DNA of 60,786 nt from CAG-582 sp964636965 (lineage in GTDB: Bacteria; Bacillota_I; Bacilli_A; RF39; UBA660), in assembly GCA_964636965.1 (NCBI GenBank), contig CAZWST010000004.1:1-60786 (forward strand), in the 5' to 3' direction. The notes under the pieces are model-generated. The model was not told the DNA's origin. It made no database searches and saw only the letters and a list, made by a program, of their open reading frames with translations. A program made the position numbers and the translations under genes. Position 1 is the first letter of the stretch, and each line of letters begins with the position of its first letter. Positions 43,877-52,623 of this stretch are shown here, piece by piece.

Positions 43877-44431
43877 ATGAAGTATGTTTTAATTGCAATT
43901 GTTGTAATCTTAGTATTAATTGTTATTTATGCTTTATCAACATATAACAGTTTAGTAAGATTGAGAAACAAAGTAAAGGAAGCATTCGCTACTATGGATG
44001 TTTACCTAAAGAAAAGATGGGATTTAATTCCTAATATAGTAGAAACAGTAAAAGGATATGCAGCTCATGAAAAAGATACTTTAGCTGAAGTAATCAATCT
44101 ACGTAATGGTGCTTATGACACTATGAGTGATGAAGAAAAGATAAAAGCTAATAAAGAGTTAACTAAAGGTGTTACAAAAATTATGGCTTTAGCAGAAGCT
44201 TATCCAGATTTAAAAGCAAATGAAAATTTCAAAGACTTAAGTTCTCAACTTACCAAAGTTGAAGAAGATATTGCTAATTCTAGAAAATATTATAACGGAG
44301 TAGTTAGAACTTATAATGATAAAGTTCAATTATTCCCTGGTAATATATTTGCTTCAATGTTTGGTTTTAAATCAAAAGAAATGTTTGAAGCAGATGCTTC
44401 TGAAAGAGAAAACGTTAAAGTTGAATTTTAA
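43877..44431 (+). CDS. lemA: LemA family protein
   Basis: 184 residues. An N-terminal transmembrane helix (about 3-22) precedes the LemA signature: YNSLVRLRNKVKEAFATMDV, KKRWDLIPNIVETVKGYA, ENFKDLSSQLTKVEEDIANS, RKYYNGVVRTYNDKVQLFPG and ASMFGFKSKEMFEAD. The four-helix domain lies outside the cell. Function is unknown, but it is found next to DUF2207 proteins in many Firmicutes, as here 16 bp downstream. TAGGAGG precedes the start. Confidence 0.95.
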   Translation: MKYVLIAIVVILVLIVIYALSTYNSLVRLRNKVKEAFATMDVYLKKRWDLIPNIVETVKGYAAHEKDTLAEVINLRNGAYDTMSDEEKIKANKELTKGVTKIMALAEAYPDLKANENFKDLSSQLTKVEEDIANSRKYYNGVVRTYNDKVQLFPGNIFASMFGFKSKEMFEADASERENVKVEF

Positions 44432-44446
44432 TTAGGAGAGAGTTAT

Positions 44447-46396
44447 ATGAAAATAAATTTAAAACGATTATCTTTATTTATTGTAACTCTTTTTCTTTTT
44501 GCTTTTTGTTTATCAAGTGATTGTTATGCAGATGATAAATATTATCCTTATACAATAGATGCATATGATATTGATATGAAAGTTAATGAGAATAATACTT
44601 TTGATATTACTGAAAGCATACGTGTCAATTTTATTTCACCAAGACATGGAATAAAAAGAGAAATACCATTAAAGAACAAAGTTACTAGATTAGATGGAAC
44701 TACTTCTTCTAATCGAGCAGAAATAAGTAATATAGAAGTTAATGAACCTTACAAGCTTGCAAAAAGAAATGGTTTTACTACTATACAAATTGGCGATAAA
44801 GATATAGAAACTACAGGAACTAAAGAATATGTAATTAAGTATACTTATAACATTGGAAAAGATCCACTTAAAGATAAAGATGAATTATATTTTAATCTAA
44901 TCGGGACTTCTTGGGATACAACTATTAATAATATTACTTTTACAATCGATATGCCAAAAACTTTTGATAAGACTAAATTAGGTTTCTCAGCAGGTAGTGT
45001 TGGATCTACTAATAGTGTATATATAACTTATGATATTAGAGGCACTAAAATAATTGGAAGAGTAAATGCTAAACTAGAGCCTAATCAAGCTTTAACTATT
45101 AGATGTGAACTAGATGAAGATTACTTCAATGGTGAAACTCTAAAACAAAAACATTTAAAATATTTGCTTATTATCATACCTCTTCTTTTCACAATTATAT
45201 CAATAATATTTTGGTATAAATATGGTCGTGATGATGAAGTTATTGAAACTATTGAATTTTATCCACCTGATGGGCTTAATAGTTTAGAAATTGGTTATAA
45301 TTATAAAGGATGTGTTAAAGGTAAGGATGTTACTTCTCTTTTAATATATTTAGCCAATAAAGGATATATTAAAATCTCTGTTATTGAATCTGAAAATCCT
45401 TTTTCTAGTCTTGCTAGTAATCAAAGCATTAAGGTTAATGGAGTTAAAATAAGTGAACTATCTGGAAAGTATTCTACTTTTAAATTTATTAAACTAAAAG
45501 AATATGATGGTTCTAATAAATATGAAGAAGAATTCTTTAATGGACTTTTTAGTAATGGTAAAACTGAAGTTACTTATGAAGATTTATATAACAAATTTTA
45601 TAAAACGACAAATTCAATAATAAAAACAATTGATAAAGAAAATAAAAATAAAATATTTGAAAAATCTTCTTTAAATAAAATATTTATTATTAAAATTTTT
45701 AAAATAATTACACTTTTACTTATTACTATTCCACCTGTTTATGAATATAGTTTCCCTGGTGCGATAATATTTGCATTATTAATTCCATACATAATATTTA
45801 GTGGAATCTTTGATATGAGTTATAAGATTATTACAAAACAATCTGAACAAGATATTTCAATCGTTGGTTTTATCGTTATGGTTATAATTTTTATGGTAGT
45901 TATATTTGCTCCACTTAATATATTTGTAATACCAGCTATCACTTCTGAAGCTATATACTTAATATCTTATATTTTAGGTTACCTACTTATGATTATCATG
46001 AATGTTATAATTAATATTATTCCTAAGAGAAGTAAATATGGTAATGAAATGCTTGGACGTATAAGAGGATTTAAAAACTTCTTAGAAACAGCAGAAAAAG
46101 ATAGACTAGAAGCTTTAGTAAATGAAAATCCAACATATTTTTATGATATACTTCCATTTACTTATGCACTTGATGTATCAGATGTGTGGATTAAGAGATT
46201 TGAGTCTATTAATCTAACTCAGCCAGAATGGTATGATAGTCCAAGTAGTTTTTCAATTACTTCATTTGATTCTTTTATTTCTTCAACAATTGATTCAGCT
46301 AACAGTGCAATGTCATCAAGTCCATCTTCAAGTAGTTCATCTGGTGGTGGATCTTCTGGAGGAGGTTCCGGTGGTGGAGGTGGCTCTAGCTGGTAA
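44447..46396 (+). CDS. DUF2207 membrane protein with Gly/Ser tail
   Basis: 649 residues. Signal peptide (to about 28), a DUF2207 external domain (30-230; YTIDAYDIDMKVNENNTFDI and FNLIGTSWDTTINNITFTID), a membrane helix (about 238-256), a cytoplasmic stretch (ANKGYIKISVIE), and more helices at about 415-520. The C-terminus is a low-complexity SSSSGGGSSGGG tail ending SW, a feature of this family. Partner of LemA. The function in envelope physiology is inferred. Confidence 0.88.
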   Translation: MKINLKRLSLFIVTLFLFAFCLSSDCYADDKYYPYTIDAYDIDMKVNENNTFDITESIRVNFISPRHGIKREIPLKNKVTRLDGTTSSNRAEISNIEVNEPYKLAKRNGFTTIQIGDKDIETTGTKEYVIKYTYNIGKDPLKDKDELYFNLIGTSWDTTINNITFTIDMPKTFDKTKLGFSAGSVGSTNSVYITYDIRGTKIIGRVNAKLEPNQALTIRCELDEDYFNGETLKQKHLKYLLIIIPLLFTIISIIFWYKYGRDDEVIETIEFYPPDGLNSLEIGYNYKGCVKGKDVTSLLIYLANKGYIKISVIESENPFSSLASNQSIKVNGVKISELSGKYSTFKFIKLKEYDGSNKYEEEFFNGLFSNGKTEVTYEDLYNKFYKTTNSIIKTIDKENKNKIFEKSSLNKIFIIKIFKIITLLLITIPPVYEYSFPGAIIFALLIPYIIFSGIFDMSYKIITKQSEQDISIVGFIVMVIIFMVVIFAPLNIFVIPAITSEAIYLISYILGYLLMIIMNVIINIIPKRSKYGNEMLGRIRGFKNFLETAEKDRLEALVNENPTYFYDILPFTYALDVSDVWIKRFESINLTQPEWYDSPSSFSITSFDSFISSTIDSANSAMSSSPSSSSSSGGGSSGGGSGGGGGSSW

Positions 46397-46411
46397 TAAG
46401 AAACAATTCTA

Positions 46412-46438
46412 ACAAGTACAAGACGTACTTGTTTTTTT
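46412..46438 (+). terminator. terminator of the lemA operon
   Basis: ACAAGTAC/GTACTTGT stem, 5-base loop, seven T. Confidence 0.88.
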
Positions 46439-46489
46439 ATTGAATAAAAAAATAAAGTGTTTTAATATATTGTTATAGGAGTTTAGTTT

Positions 46490-47515
46490 ATGAAAAAAGT
46501 TTTATTTATTTTTTTATTTATTTTTAGTTTATTTTTAAAAGCTGACGTATATGCTGCTGGTAATCCATATAAGAAAACATTTAATTATAATGGACACCCT
46601 CTTACTAATTGTACTTGGTATGCTTGGGATCAAGCAAGTAGAAAAGCCCAAGTTAATCTACCTGGGTGGGGTAATGCAGCAACTTGGTATAATTCAGCAA
46701 AGAACGCAGGGTTTGAAGTTGGAAGTACACCTAGGGCAAAATCAATTGTTGTTTGGTCATGGTATAATTCAAATGGAAAAAATCTAGGTCATGTTGGTTA
46801 TGTTGAAAAAGTTGTTGGCGATAGAATTTATGTTTGGGATTCTGATTCATCATGCCACGATGAAAATTATCCACCTTTTAAAGAATGTATGGATAAGGCT
46901 TTATTAATTGATCAAGGTGCTCAAGAAGAATGTTATGTAAAATATGCAAAACAAGTTGCTTGTGAATATAGTGCTTCTTATTGGAGTATTCCTGGAGATT
47001 TAATTGGATATATTTATTTAGATAATGTACCCATAGTTAAGACAACAAAAAAGACAACAAAAGTACCTACTACTAAAAAGACAACAACTACTACTACAAC
47101 TACTGAACCAGTTAGCCAAATACCTTATTTAAATAACATTGAGTTAAGTAATGGAGCAATTGATTTTAAAAAAAATATTTATAAATATGAAATTGAGATT
47201 ACTGATGATATAAGTGAACTTTCCATTACTGCAACACCTGAAAGTGATAATTTATTAATTCAAGGAGATGGCAAAGTTAATCTAGTTGCTGGACAAAATG
47301 AATTTATAATTAAAGTATCTAATGATACTAATGAAACAACTTATACTTTAACTATCAATAAAAGAATTGTTGAAAAGGAGCAAGTTATCAACAACGAAAA
47401 GAAAGAAAAGAAGTTTTTAAGTAAAGAAATTATTATTTCTATCATTATTGGTGTAGTTCTATTTATAATTATTATAATAATTTATATATGCATACATAAA
47501 AAAAGAATATCTTAA
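46490..47515 (+). CDS. exported CHAP-domain peptidoglycan hydrolase, membrane anchored
   Basis: 341 residues. Signal peptide (to about 23). CHAP domain (about 30-175) with catalytic Cys in LTNCTWYAWDQAS and His in NLGHVGYVEKV, and IYVWDSD downstream. A Thr/Lys linker (TTKKTTKVPTTKK) leads to a cadherin-like beta domain (about 215-295; LNNIELSNGAIDFKKNIYKY, GQNEFIIKVSND). The end is a transmembrane helix and a basic tail. It cleaves peptide bonds or amides in the cell wall while held on the membrane. TAGGAG precedes the start. Confidence 0.9.
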   Translation: MKKVLFIFLFIFSLFLKADVYAAGNPYKKTFNYNGHPLTNCTWYAWDQASRKAQVNLPGWGNAATWYNSAKNAGFEVGSTPRAKSIVVWSWYNSNGKNLGHVGYVEKVVGDRIYVWDSDSSCHDENYPPFKECMDKALLIDQGAQEECYVKYAKQVACEYSASYWSIPGDLIGYIYLDNVPIVKTTKKTTKVPTTKKTTTTTTTTEPVSQIPYLNNIELSNGAIDFKKNIYKYEIEITDDISELSITATPESDNLLIQGDGKVNLVAGQNEFIIKVSNDTNETTYTLTINKRIVEKEQVINNEKKEKKFLSKEIIISIIIGVVLFIIIIIIYICIHKKRIS

Positions 47516-47527
47516 AGATATTCTTTT
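47500..47527. terminator. bidirectional terminator between CHAP and DUF2383-like genes
   Basis: AAAAGAATATCT/AGATATTCTTTT stem around the overlapping stop codons, with A/T runs on both sides. Confidence 0.8.
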
Positions 47528-47946
47528 AATGTGTCATAAGCTCTTTCTTGCATTTTAATATATTCTTCTATGAGAGACTCTACATAAGGGTCTGGACTTT
47601 TATGATTAAGAAGTCTTCTTCCTTCTATTATTCCCATATTAGTTCCTTTTAGAAGTAATTCAACAGCTTTTGAATCACTTTTATCTATCATAGTTTTCAT
47701 TTCAATTCCATACCATGTCATTGCTTTATTAATAGCGCTTGTCTCTTGTGGATTTTTCTTACTATATTCTGGATATAATTCTGCAATCTTATCAGTAATG
47801 GTTTTATAATCATCTGATTGTTTATTTAATACTTTCTTTAATTCTTTACTATCAATTTTATCAAAGATAAAGTTAATCGCATCTATCCCCATGCAGGCAC
47901 CTTTATTAAGTTCATCTAGTACATCTATACTCTCTTTTTCCTTCAT
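47512..47946 (-). CDS. DUF2383-like helical bundle protein
   Basis: 144 residues, all helical: VLDELNKGACMGIDAINFIFDK, SKELKKVLNKQSDDYKTI, WYGIEMKTMIDKSDSKAVE and LKGTNMGIIEGRRLLN follow the DUF2383/ferritin-like bundle pattern, with a final ESLIEEYIKMQERAYDTL. The metal ligands of a ferritin are not complete. GGGTGAATAAA precedes the start. Often part of stress or sporulation regulons in related bacteria, but no direct sign of that here. Confidence 0.7.
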   Translation of the reverse strand: MKEKESIDVLDELNKGACMGIDAINFIFDKIDSKELKKVLNKQSDDYKTITDKIAELYPEYSKKNPQETSAINKAMTWYGIEMKTMIDKSDSKAVELLLKGTNMGIIEGRRLLNHKSPDPYVESLIEEYIKMQERAYDTLKEYL

Positions 47947-47993
47947 TTTTATTCACCCACTTATATTATGGGTTAATATGATATTCTTATACT

Positions 47994-48404
47994 TTAATAT
48001 CCATGTTCTTTTAAAAATTCAAGTTCCTTTTTATCTTCATATTTTTTCATTAAATCTGCTATTGCTCGATAGGCTTCAACATTTAATACATGTTCAATGA
48101 ATGTTGTACCATATTCAGAATATTCAAGCATAATATCTCCAACTAGTGTCATATCTAGTATAGTTTTTACATTTGCTGAATATAAAGCATTAATTATTTC
48201 CCAAGGAGAACCTTCTCTTAATTCCTTCATTATTTCAATTGCTAAAGAGAAAGCTCTTTTTTTTGCTTCAAAATAAACATTATCATAACAAGATACTCTG
48301 TTTACAAAAATTGTAATATCATTTTTAAATCGTTCTTGAGCAACTTCCTTGCAATATTTTCTGTAGTTAATCATTTCTTCTGCCCATTTTTGTAGTTCCA
48401 CCAT
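47994..48404 (-). CDS. unknown helical protein
   Basis: 136 residues, helical, with VSCYDNVYFEAKKRAFSLAI and a hydrophobic SANVKTILDMTLVGDIML. No domain recognised. AGAGGTGCTCTT precedes the ATG. Same strand as the DUF2383-like gene and 47 bp upstream of it, so they may share a transcript. Confidence 0.6.
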   Translation of the reverse strand: MVELQKWAEEMINYRKYCKEVAQERFKNDITIFVNRVSCYDNVYFEAKKRAFSLAIEIMKELREGSPWEIINALYSANVKTILDMTLVGDIMLEYSEYGTTFIEHVLNVEAYRAIADLMKKYEDKKELEFLKEHGY

Positions 48405-48505
48405 AAGAGCACCTCTTTATAAGTGATTATTCTAATACACATATTTTAATTAATCAAGTAATTATTAAAATAATATGCTATAATAAATGAACACGGAGGT
48501 ATGAG

Positions 48506-49255
48506 ATGGGATATAATTTTAAAGATACTGTTAGACTCTTTATGGTATTTGATATATTAGAAGATATAGTTAGAAGTGGACCAATAAACTGGGCAGTAAG
48601 TAGAAAAAGACTTGAAGATGTTAAAAATCATGTATTAGATTTAATTATAATGTATAGATTATTAGAAAGATATTTGCCAAGTGACTTAGATGGTATCAAG
48701 ATGATTGATTACATGATTGTGCATGACTTACCAGAAGCCATAACTGGAGATATATCAAAGTTTGAAGGTATAAGTGAAGAAGAGAGAACTAGAGTTAATA
48801 ATGAAGCAATTGATTATTTAATTCGTACATTCAATACAGTATTTGATTTTAGAGAATTGCTTCTGGGCTTCGAAAGTAAAAAAGATATTGAAGCAAAAAT
48901 AGTATCTATGTTGGATGCCGTTAGTTCAGCTGTTACTTTTTTAAAGTATGAGTGTGAAGGAGCTATTGATATGGATAATCCGAATATCATACCTGAATTA
49001 CAAATGTATGTTGATATGGCTAAAGAAAAAAACATAGATATAGGAGAAATATTTTATGAATATCATAAAAAGAGTTTAATTTTTACTGATGATGAATGTT
49101 TAAAATATCATATAAGTAGAAATGAGGCCGACTATATTGCAGAAGTTATCTTAGGATTCTTAGATGAATTTGCTAATCAAAAAAGAGATGGAAGCTTAAT
49201 TAAAGCATCTGATGATTTTCCAAAATCCGCAACAATTCACAAAATTATTAAATAA
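48506..49255 (+). CDS. HD-domain phosphohydrolase (YfbR/HDDC2-like)
   Basis: 249 residues. The metal site is spread over VKNHVLDLIIMYRLL (first His), IVHDLPEAITGDIS (HD, then E and D) and SMLDAVSSAV (distal D). The DLPEAITGDI block is the HDDC2/YfbR signature of 5'-deoxyribonucleotidases. The substrate is not proven. CGGAGG precedes the start. Single gene between unrelated neighbours. Confidence 0.85.
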   Translation: MGYNFKDTVRLFMVFDILEDIVRSGPINWAVSRKRLEDVKNHVLDLIIMYRLLERYLPSDLDGIKMIDYMIVHDLPEAITGDISKFEGISEEERTRVNNEAIDYLIRTFNTVFDFRELLLGFESKKDIEAKIVSMLDAVSSAVTFLKYECEGAIDMDNPNIIPELQMYVDMAKEKNIDIGEIFYEYHKKSLIFTDDECLKYHISRNEADYIAEVILGFLDEFANQKRDGSLIKASDDFPKSATIHKIIK

Positions 49256-49326
49256 TATATTTTAGTATTTATTATTAATAAGTTTATTGATAGAATATAA
49301 TTAAGTGAGTATGTAGGAGTTGTAAA

Positions 49327-50673
49327 ATGAAGAATATTATTAAACTATTTGTAACTGTATTAATTGCTGGTTCAATTAATGTATTTGTAGTAACATCTTT
49401 TGTTAATGACACAAATATAAGTTTAAAGAGTATTAATTTACTTGAATATAATAAGGATAATGACACGATAAAAATTGAGATAGCAAAAAAAATGAGTGTG
49501 TTTTATAAATTTAACTTTACTTGCAATGCTTATAACAATGGAGACAATTATACTAATAGCAATCTAGGTAATAAATGTGTTTTAGAATTACCAGCTAGTG
49601 GAAACTATAAAATATTCTTATCAAATAAATATGGACGAAGTGAAACTTATAATTTAATTGATCATATAAATAATAAATTAGAATTTAATTTTGATAAAAA
49701 AGAAGCATACTTAGCTGTTGGTGAAAGTATGAATATTACATATTCTGATAAATATGTTTATCCGATTGAAAGTATATATGAATTTTATTCAACTGATGAT
49801 CATATTGCTAAAGTTCAAGACGGAAAAATAATAGGTGTTGCATCTGGAGTTACTTATATTAAAGAAAAGTCTAGCAATGAAGCAATAAAAGTTACCGTAA
49901 CTGATCTTATAACACCTTATACTCTTTCAAAAGTAAAAAAAGAAGTAATTCCTTGTGAAAAATATACGGAAGAAGAAGCAAATCTACTTGATGAACTACT
50001 CAAGTATTATATTAATGAAGCTGGATATAAAACTCGTGCTGGTGCGGTAGCTGCTGGAAGATTTCTAACTTTACAATTTAAGTATCGTGTACCTTATTTT
50101 TATGAAAATGGAAGAATAAATGATTCTGGAGTTCATAAAGCTGATGGAGAAGGAAGATATTATAAGACTGGTTTATATTTAAGTAAGAGCAAATATAAAG
50201 ATATATTATATACTTATGCAGATAAGGTGATGTGGGGATGCCCATTAAAAAATGGAACTAATAATCAAAGATATGGATTTGTTGCTGGCAATAAGATGCC
50301 AAACGGATTAGATTGTTCTGGATTTGTTTCATGGGCACTTGTCAATGGAGGATTTGATCCTGGAGATGTTGGTGCTGGAGAAAATGAAGGAATTTATCAA
50401 TTAACCGATACAGGAGAATTTAGAACACTAGATAGAAACCTTGCTTTATCTGGAGAAATTAAAACTGGTGATTTATTCAATTTTTGGGGACATATTGCTT
50501 TAATTATTGGACAAGATGAAAACAACTTCTATGTTGCTGAGTCTCTTCCACATCTTGGCGGAGTAATAGCTAAAACTTATCCAAAGAATACTGTTGCTAA
50601 TACATTTGAATTTGTCGTATTCATGGATAAATTTTATATAAATGATGGAAATTTAAAAGATTATTGGGAATAG
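49327..50673 (+). CDS. exported NlpC/P60 peptidoglycan hydrolase with Ig-like domain
   Basis: 448 residues. N-terminal signal or anchor helix (6-26), beta domains (30-195) including a Big_2-like YLAVGESMNITY, AKVQDGKIIGVASGVTYI, and a C-terminal NlpC/P60 catalytic domain: NGLDCSGFVSWALVNGG (Cys), WGHIALIIGQ (His) and FYVAESLP. It probably cuts between D-Glu and the diamino acid. The insertion YRVPYFYENGRINDSGVHK before the catalytic domain is unusual. GTAGGAG precedes the ATG. Confidence 0.9.
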   Translation: MKNIIKLFVTVLIAGSINVFVVTSFVNDTNISLKSINLLEYNKDNDTIKIEIAKKMSVFYKFNFTCNAYNNGDNYTNSNLGNKCVLELPASGNYKIFLSNKYGRSETYNLIDHINNKLEFNFDKKEAYLAVGESMNITYSDKYVYPIESIYEFYSTDDHIAKVQDGKIIGVASGVTYIKEKSSNEAIKVTVTDLITPYTLSKVKKEVIPCEKYTEEEANLLDELLKYYINEAGYKTRAGAVAAGRFLTLQFKYRVPYFYENGRINDSGVHKADGEGRYYKTGLYLSKSKYKDILYTYADKVMWGCPLKNGTNNQRYGFVAGNKMPNGLDCSGFVSWALVNGGFDPGDVGAGENEGIYQLTDTGEFRTLDRNLALSGEIKTGDLFNFWGHIALIIGQDENNFYVAESLPHLGGVIAKTYPKNTVANTFEFVVFMDKFYINDGNLKDYWE

Positions 50674-50705
50674 AAAAGAAGGCTAATTTTTATAGCCTTC
50701 TTTTT
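50674..50705. terminator. bidirectional terminator
   Basis: AAAAGAAGGCTA/TAGCCTTCTTTT with a 7-base loop, between converging genes. Confidence 0.88.
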
Positions 50706-52161
50706 CATAATGTTCAAGTAGTAATCTAGCAACTCTAGAATAATCATATTCAATACTACTATAACTTAAATTTATAATCATATGTTCATCCTTATCCTTT
50801 AAAGGAGCTAGATAGTATTTTACTGGATCATTTTCTCTTTTTTTAGACTTCTCATCTTTTTTATTTTGTTGGTAAATAGATATATATAAGCTTTCATCTT
50901 TGATAGAGTCTTTTATGTTATTGAATACTTTTTCATTTATATCAAGTTCAACTACGACATGTTCTTCACTTGATTCATTTATTAATTTTACAATATCATC
51001 AATATTCTTCTCTTCTTTATTAACCATAATCTTAGCATTGTTTTTCTTTAATATATCTAAGGATTCTTTTAATTCATTTATTTTGTCTTTATAATTTTTT
51101 AATCTATAACTTGTTATTCTAATTATTTTAGAACCATTAATATATTCTTCTGTATTCTTTGTATATACGTCACAAACTTCTTTATAATTATCTGTTAAAC
51201 ACTTTGATAAAACTTCATCTTCTATTCTATCAGCCGTTTCTGCATCTATTTCAAATAACGCTTCGCTAGCCCATGAGAATGCCTCTATATGTGCAGCATA
51301 ATTAGATAGTTCATCATCACTTTTTATACCTGCTAAAAAAGTACAGTACACTGCTTCGCTTTCTCTTAAGATTCCTTTAGTATGACAAAATTCATGAGTT
51401 ATGGTGTTTATTATACTGGTACTTGGACTGGTATAATCAAAATAAGTATTATATGGTGTTGTAAATCCAACTACTTTAGATCCTAAAACGCCTCTCATTG
51501 CATTATTAATTCTACTACTCTTTTTAGGATATAAGCCTTTAAGAAGTTTTATTTCATCACTAATATTTTTTAGATTTTTAACTGCTTGTTTATTATAATT
51601 AATATTAGTTTTAATTGTGTTATCTTCATTTCTTTCTATTTTATTAGCTTCACTAATAATAGTTTTTGATAAGTATTCATTTAATCTAATTAAATCTTTA
51701 GGTTCATATGCTTTATCTTTTGTGCTCTTAAAATACATGCTATCAAAATGCGGTAGGTGGTTAGAAAACTGAGATAAGTAATTTGGAAATATAAACAAAA
51801 TTGAGCTTATTATAAATATGGTATAAAATCTATTAACAATCTTACTTCTCTCTTCATAATTTCTTTTACTAAATTCTTCATAGTAAATATCCACAATAAT
51901 ATCAATAATTAATAATATTAAATACAAGACTCCAAGTATTATAGATAGATAATTAATATTACTATTTAAATAATAAAATAATCCATTAATATTATTAGAA
52001 ATATTTGCAATAAAGAAGTATGCATAATCATCATTAAAATATAAAATTATATTATTGATTATAAAAAGAACTATCGCGATTAAACATCCAATGTTTATAT
52101 ATATATTTAATTTGCTTAATTTTATTGGTTCTTTTTTCTCGCATTTTTTCTTCTTTTTCAT
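50683..52161 (-). CDS. DUF3810-like membrane metalloprotease
   Basis: 492 residues. Three membrane helices in the first 130 residues (about 23-43, 68-95, 108-126). THEFCHTKGILRESEAVYCTFLAG supplies HExxH and, 9 residues on, the ESEA glutamate: the DUF3810 pattern. Residues 300-492 are a charged extracytoplasmic or cytoplasmic part with a coiled segment (KLINESSEEHVVVELDI). A strong AGGGAGAT box precedes the ATG. Likely an envelope protease; substrate unknown. Confidence 0.8.
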   Translation of the reverse strand: MKKKKKCEKKEPIKLSKLNIYINIGCLIAIVLFIINNIILYFNDDYAYFFIANISNNINGLFYYLNSNINYLSIILGVLYLILLIIDIIVDIYYEEFSKRNYEERSKIVNRFYTIFIISSILFIFPNYLSQFSNHLPHFDSMYFKSTKDKAYEPKDLIRLNEYLSKTIISEANKIERNEDNTIKTNINYNKQAVKNLKNISDEIKLLKGLYPKKSSRINNAMRGVLGSKVVGFTTPYNTYFDYTSPSTSIINTITHEFCHTKGILRESEAVYCTFLAGIKSDDELSNYAAHIEAFSWASEALFEIDAETADRIEDEVLSKCLTDNYKEVCDVYTKNTEEYINGSKIIRITSYRLKNYKDKINELKESLDILKKNNAKIMVNKEEKNIDDIVKLINESSEEHVVVELDINEKVFNNIKDSIKDESLYISIYQQNKKDEKSKKRENDPVKYYLAPLKDKDEHMIINLSYSSIEYDYSRVARLLLEHYEKEGYKN

Positions 52162-52205
52162 AAGTTATCTCCCTAATAAATAAATTCAAAAAAATAAGTA
52201 TGTAA

Positions 52206-52325
52206 CTACTTATTTTTCTTTTTATTTTTTGAACTTTTCTTATTAATATATTTTACCTTTACACCTTTTTCGTAAGCAAATTTCTTTTTTACTCCGTCTG
52301 GTAAATTTTTTTTATAAACTTTCAT
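52206..52325 (-). CDS. 39-residue Lys-rich protein
   Basis: A small gene below usual length cut-offs. ATG 52325 is preceded by GGAGGGTAT. The product begins MKVYKKNLPDGVKKKFAYEK and ends in SSKNKKKNK; 16 of 39 residues are lysine. The strong ribosome-binding site and the isolated position in a 258-bp gap favour a real gene. It could bind nucleic acid or the ribosome; no family recognised. Confidence 0.65.
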   Translation of the reverse strand: MKVYKKNLPDGVKKKFAYEKGVKVKYINKKSSKNKKKNK

Positions 52326-52428
52326 ATATACCCTCCATTACTAATACGTCAATATTATAGCATATTTAAGCTTATTTTGTTATATAAAATGTATATTTTT
52401 TTTGATATAATTAAAATAGGTGAAGTAT

Positions 52429-52623
52429 ATGTTAGATATAGTAATAGATAACAAAACATTTACTTATGTTAATAGTGTTAAAATAGATGATAAGAGTTAT
52501 ATAGCCTATACAGATGGTGTTAATATATATATCAGTGAATTTCATTATGATAATGGAAAAATTATTATTAGTGAAATTGATAATAAAACATTTTTAGAAA
52601 TTAAGGAGGCTATTTCTTTATGA
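52429..52623 (+). CDS. small unknown beta protein upstream of the transglycosylase
   Basis: 64 residues from ATG 52429 (AGGTGAAGTAT upstream). FTYVNSVKIDDKSYIAYTDG and NIYISEFHYDNGKIIISEI form a beta sheet like a DUF1292 domain (weak match). It overlaps the next gene as ATGA, so the two are translated together. Cytoplasmic. Confidence 0.6.
   Translation: MLDIVIDNKTFTYVNSVKIDDKSYIAYTDGVNIYISEFHYDNGKIIISEIDNKTFLEIKEAISL

Noticed and set aside
46315..46396. GGT-rich repeat as a regulatory element
   Set aside because: It encodes the Gly/Ser tail typical of DUF2207 proteins.
47041..47110. Short tandem repeat or CRISPR-like array
   Set aside because: The ACAAC/ACTACT-rich stretch is in frame and encodes the Thr/Lys linker of the CHAP protein. 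No spaced repeats of constant length occur anywhere in the window.
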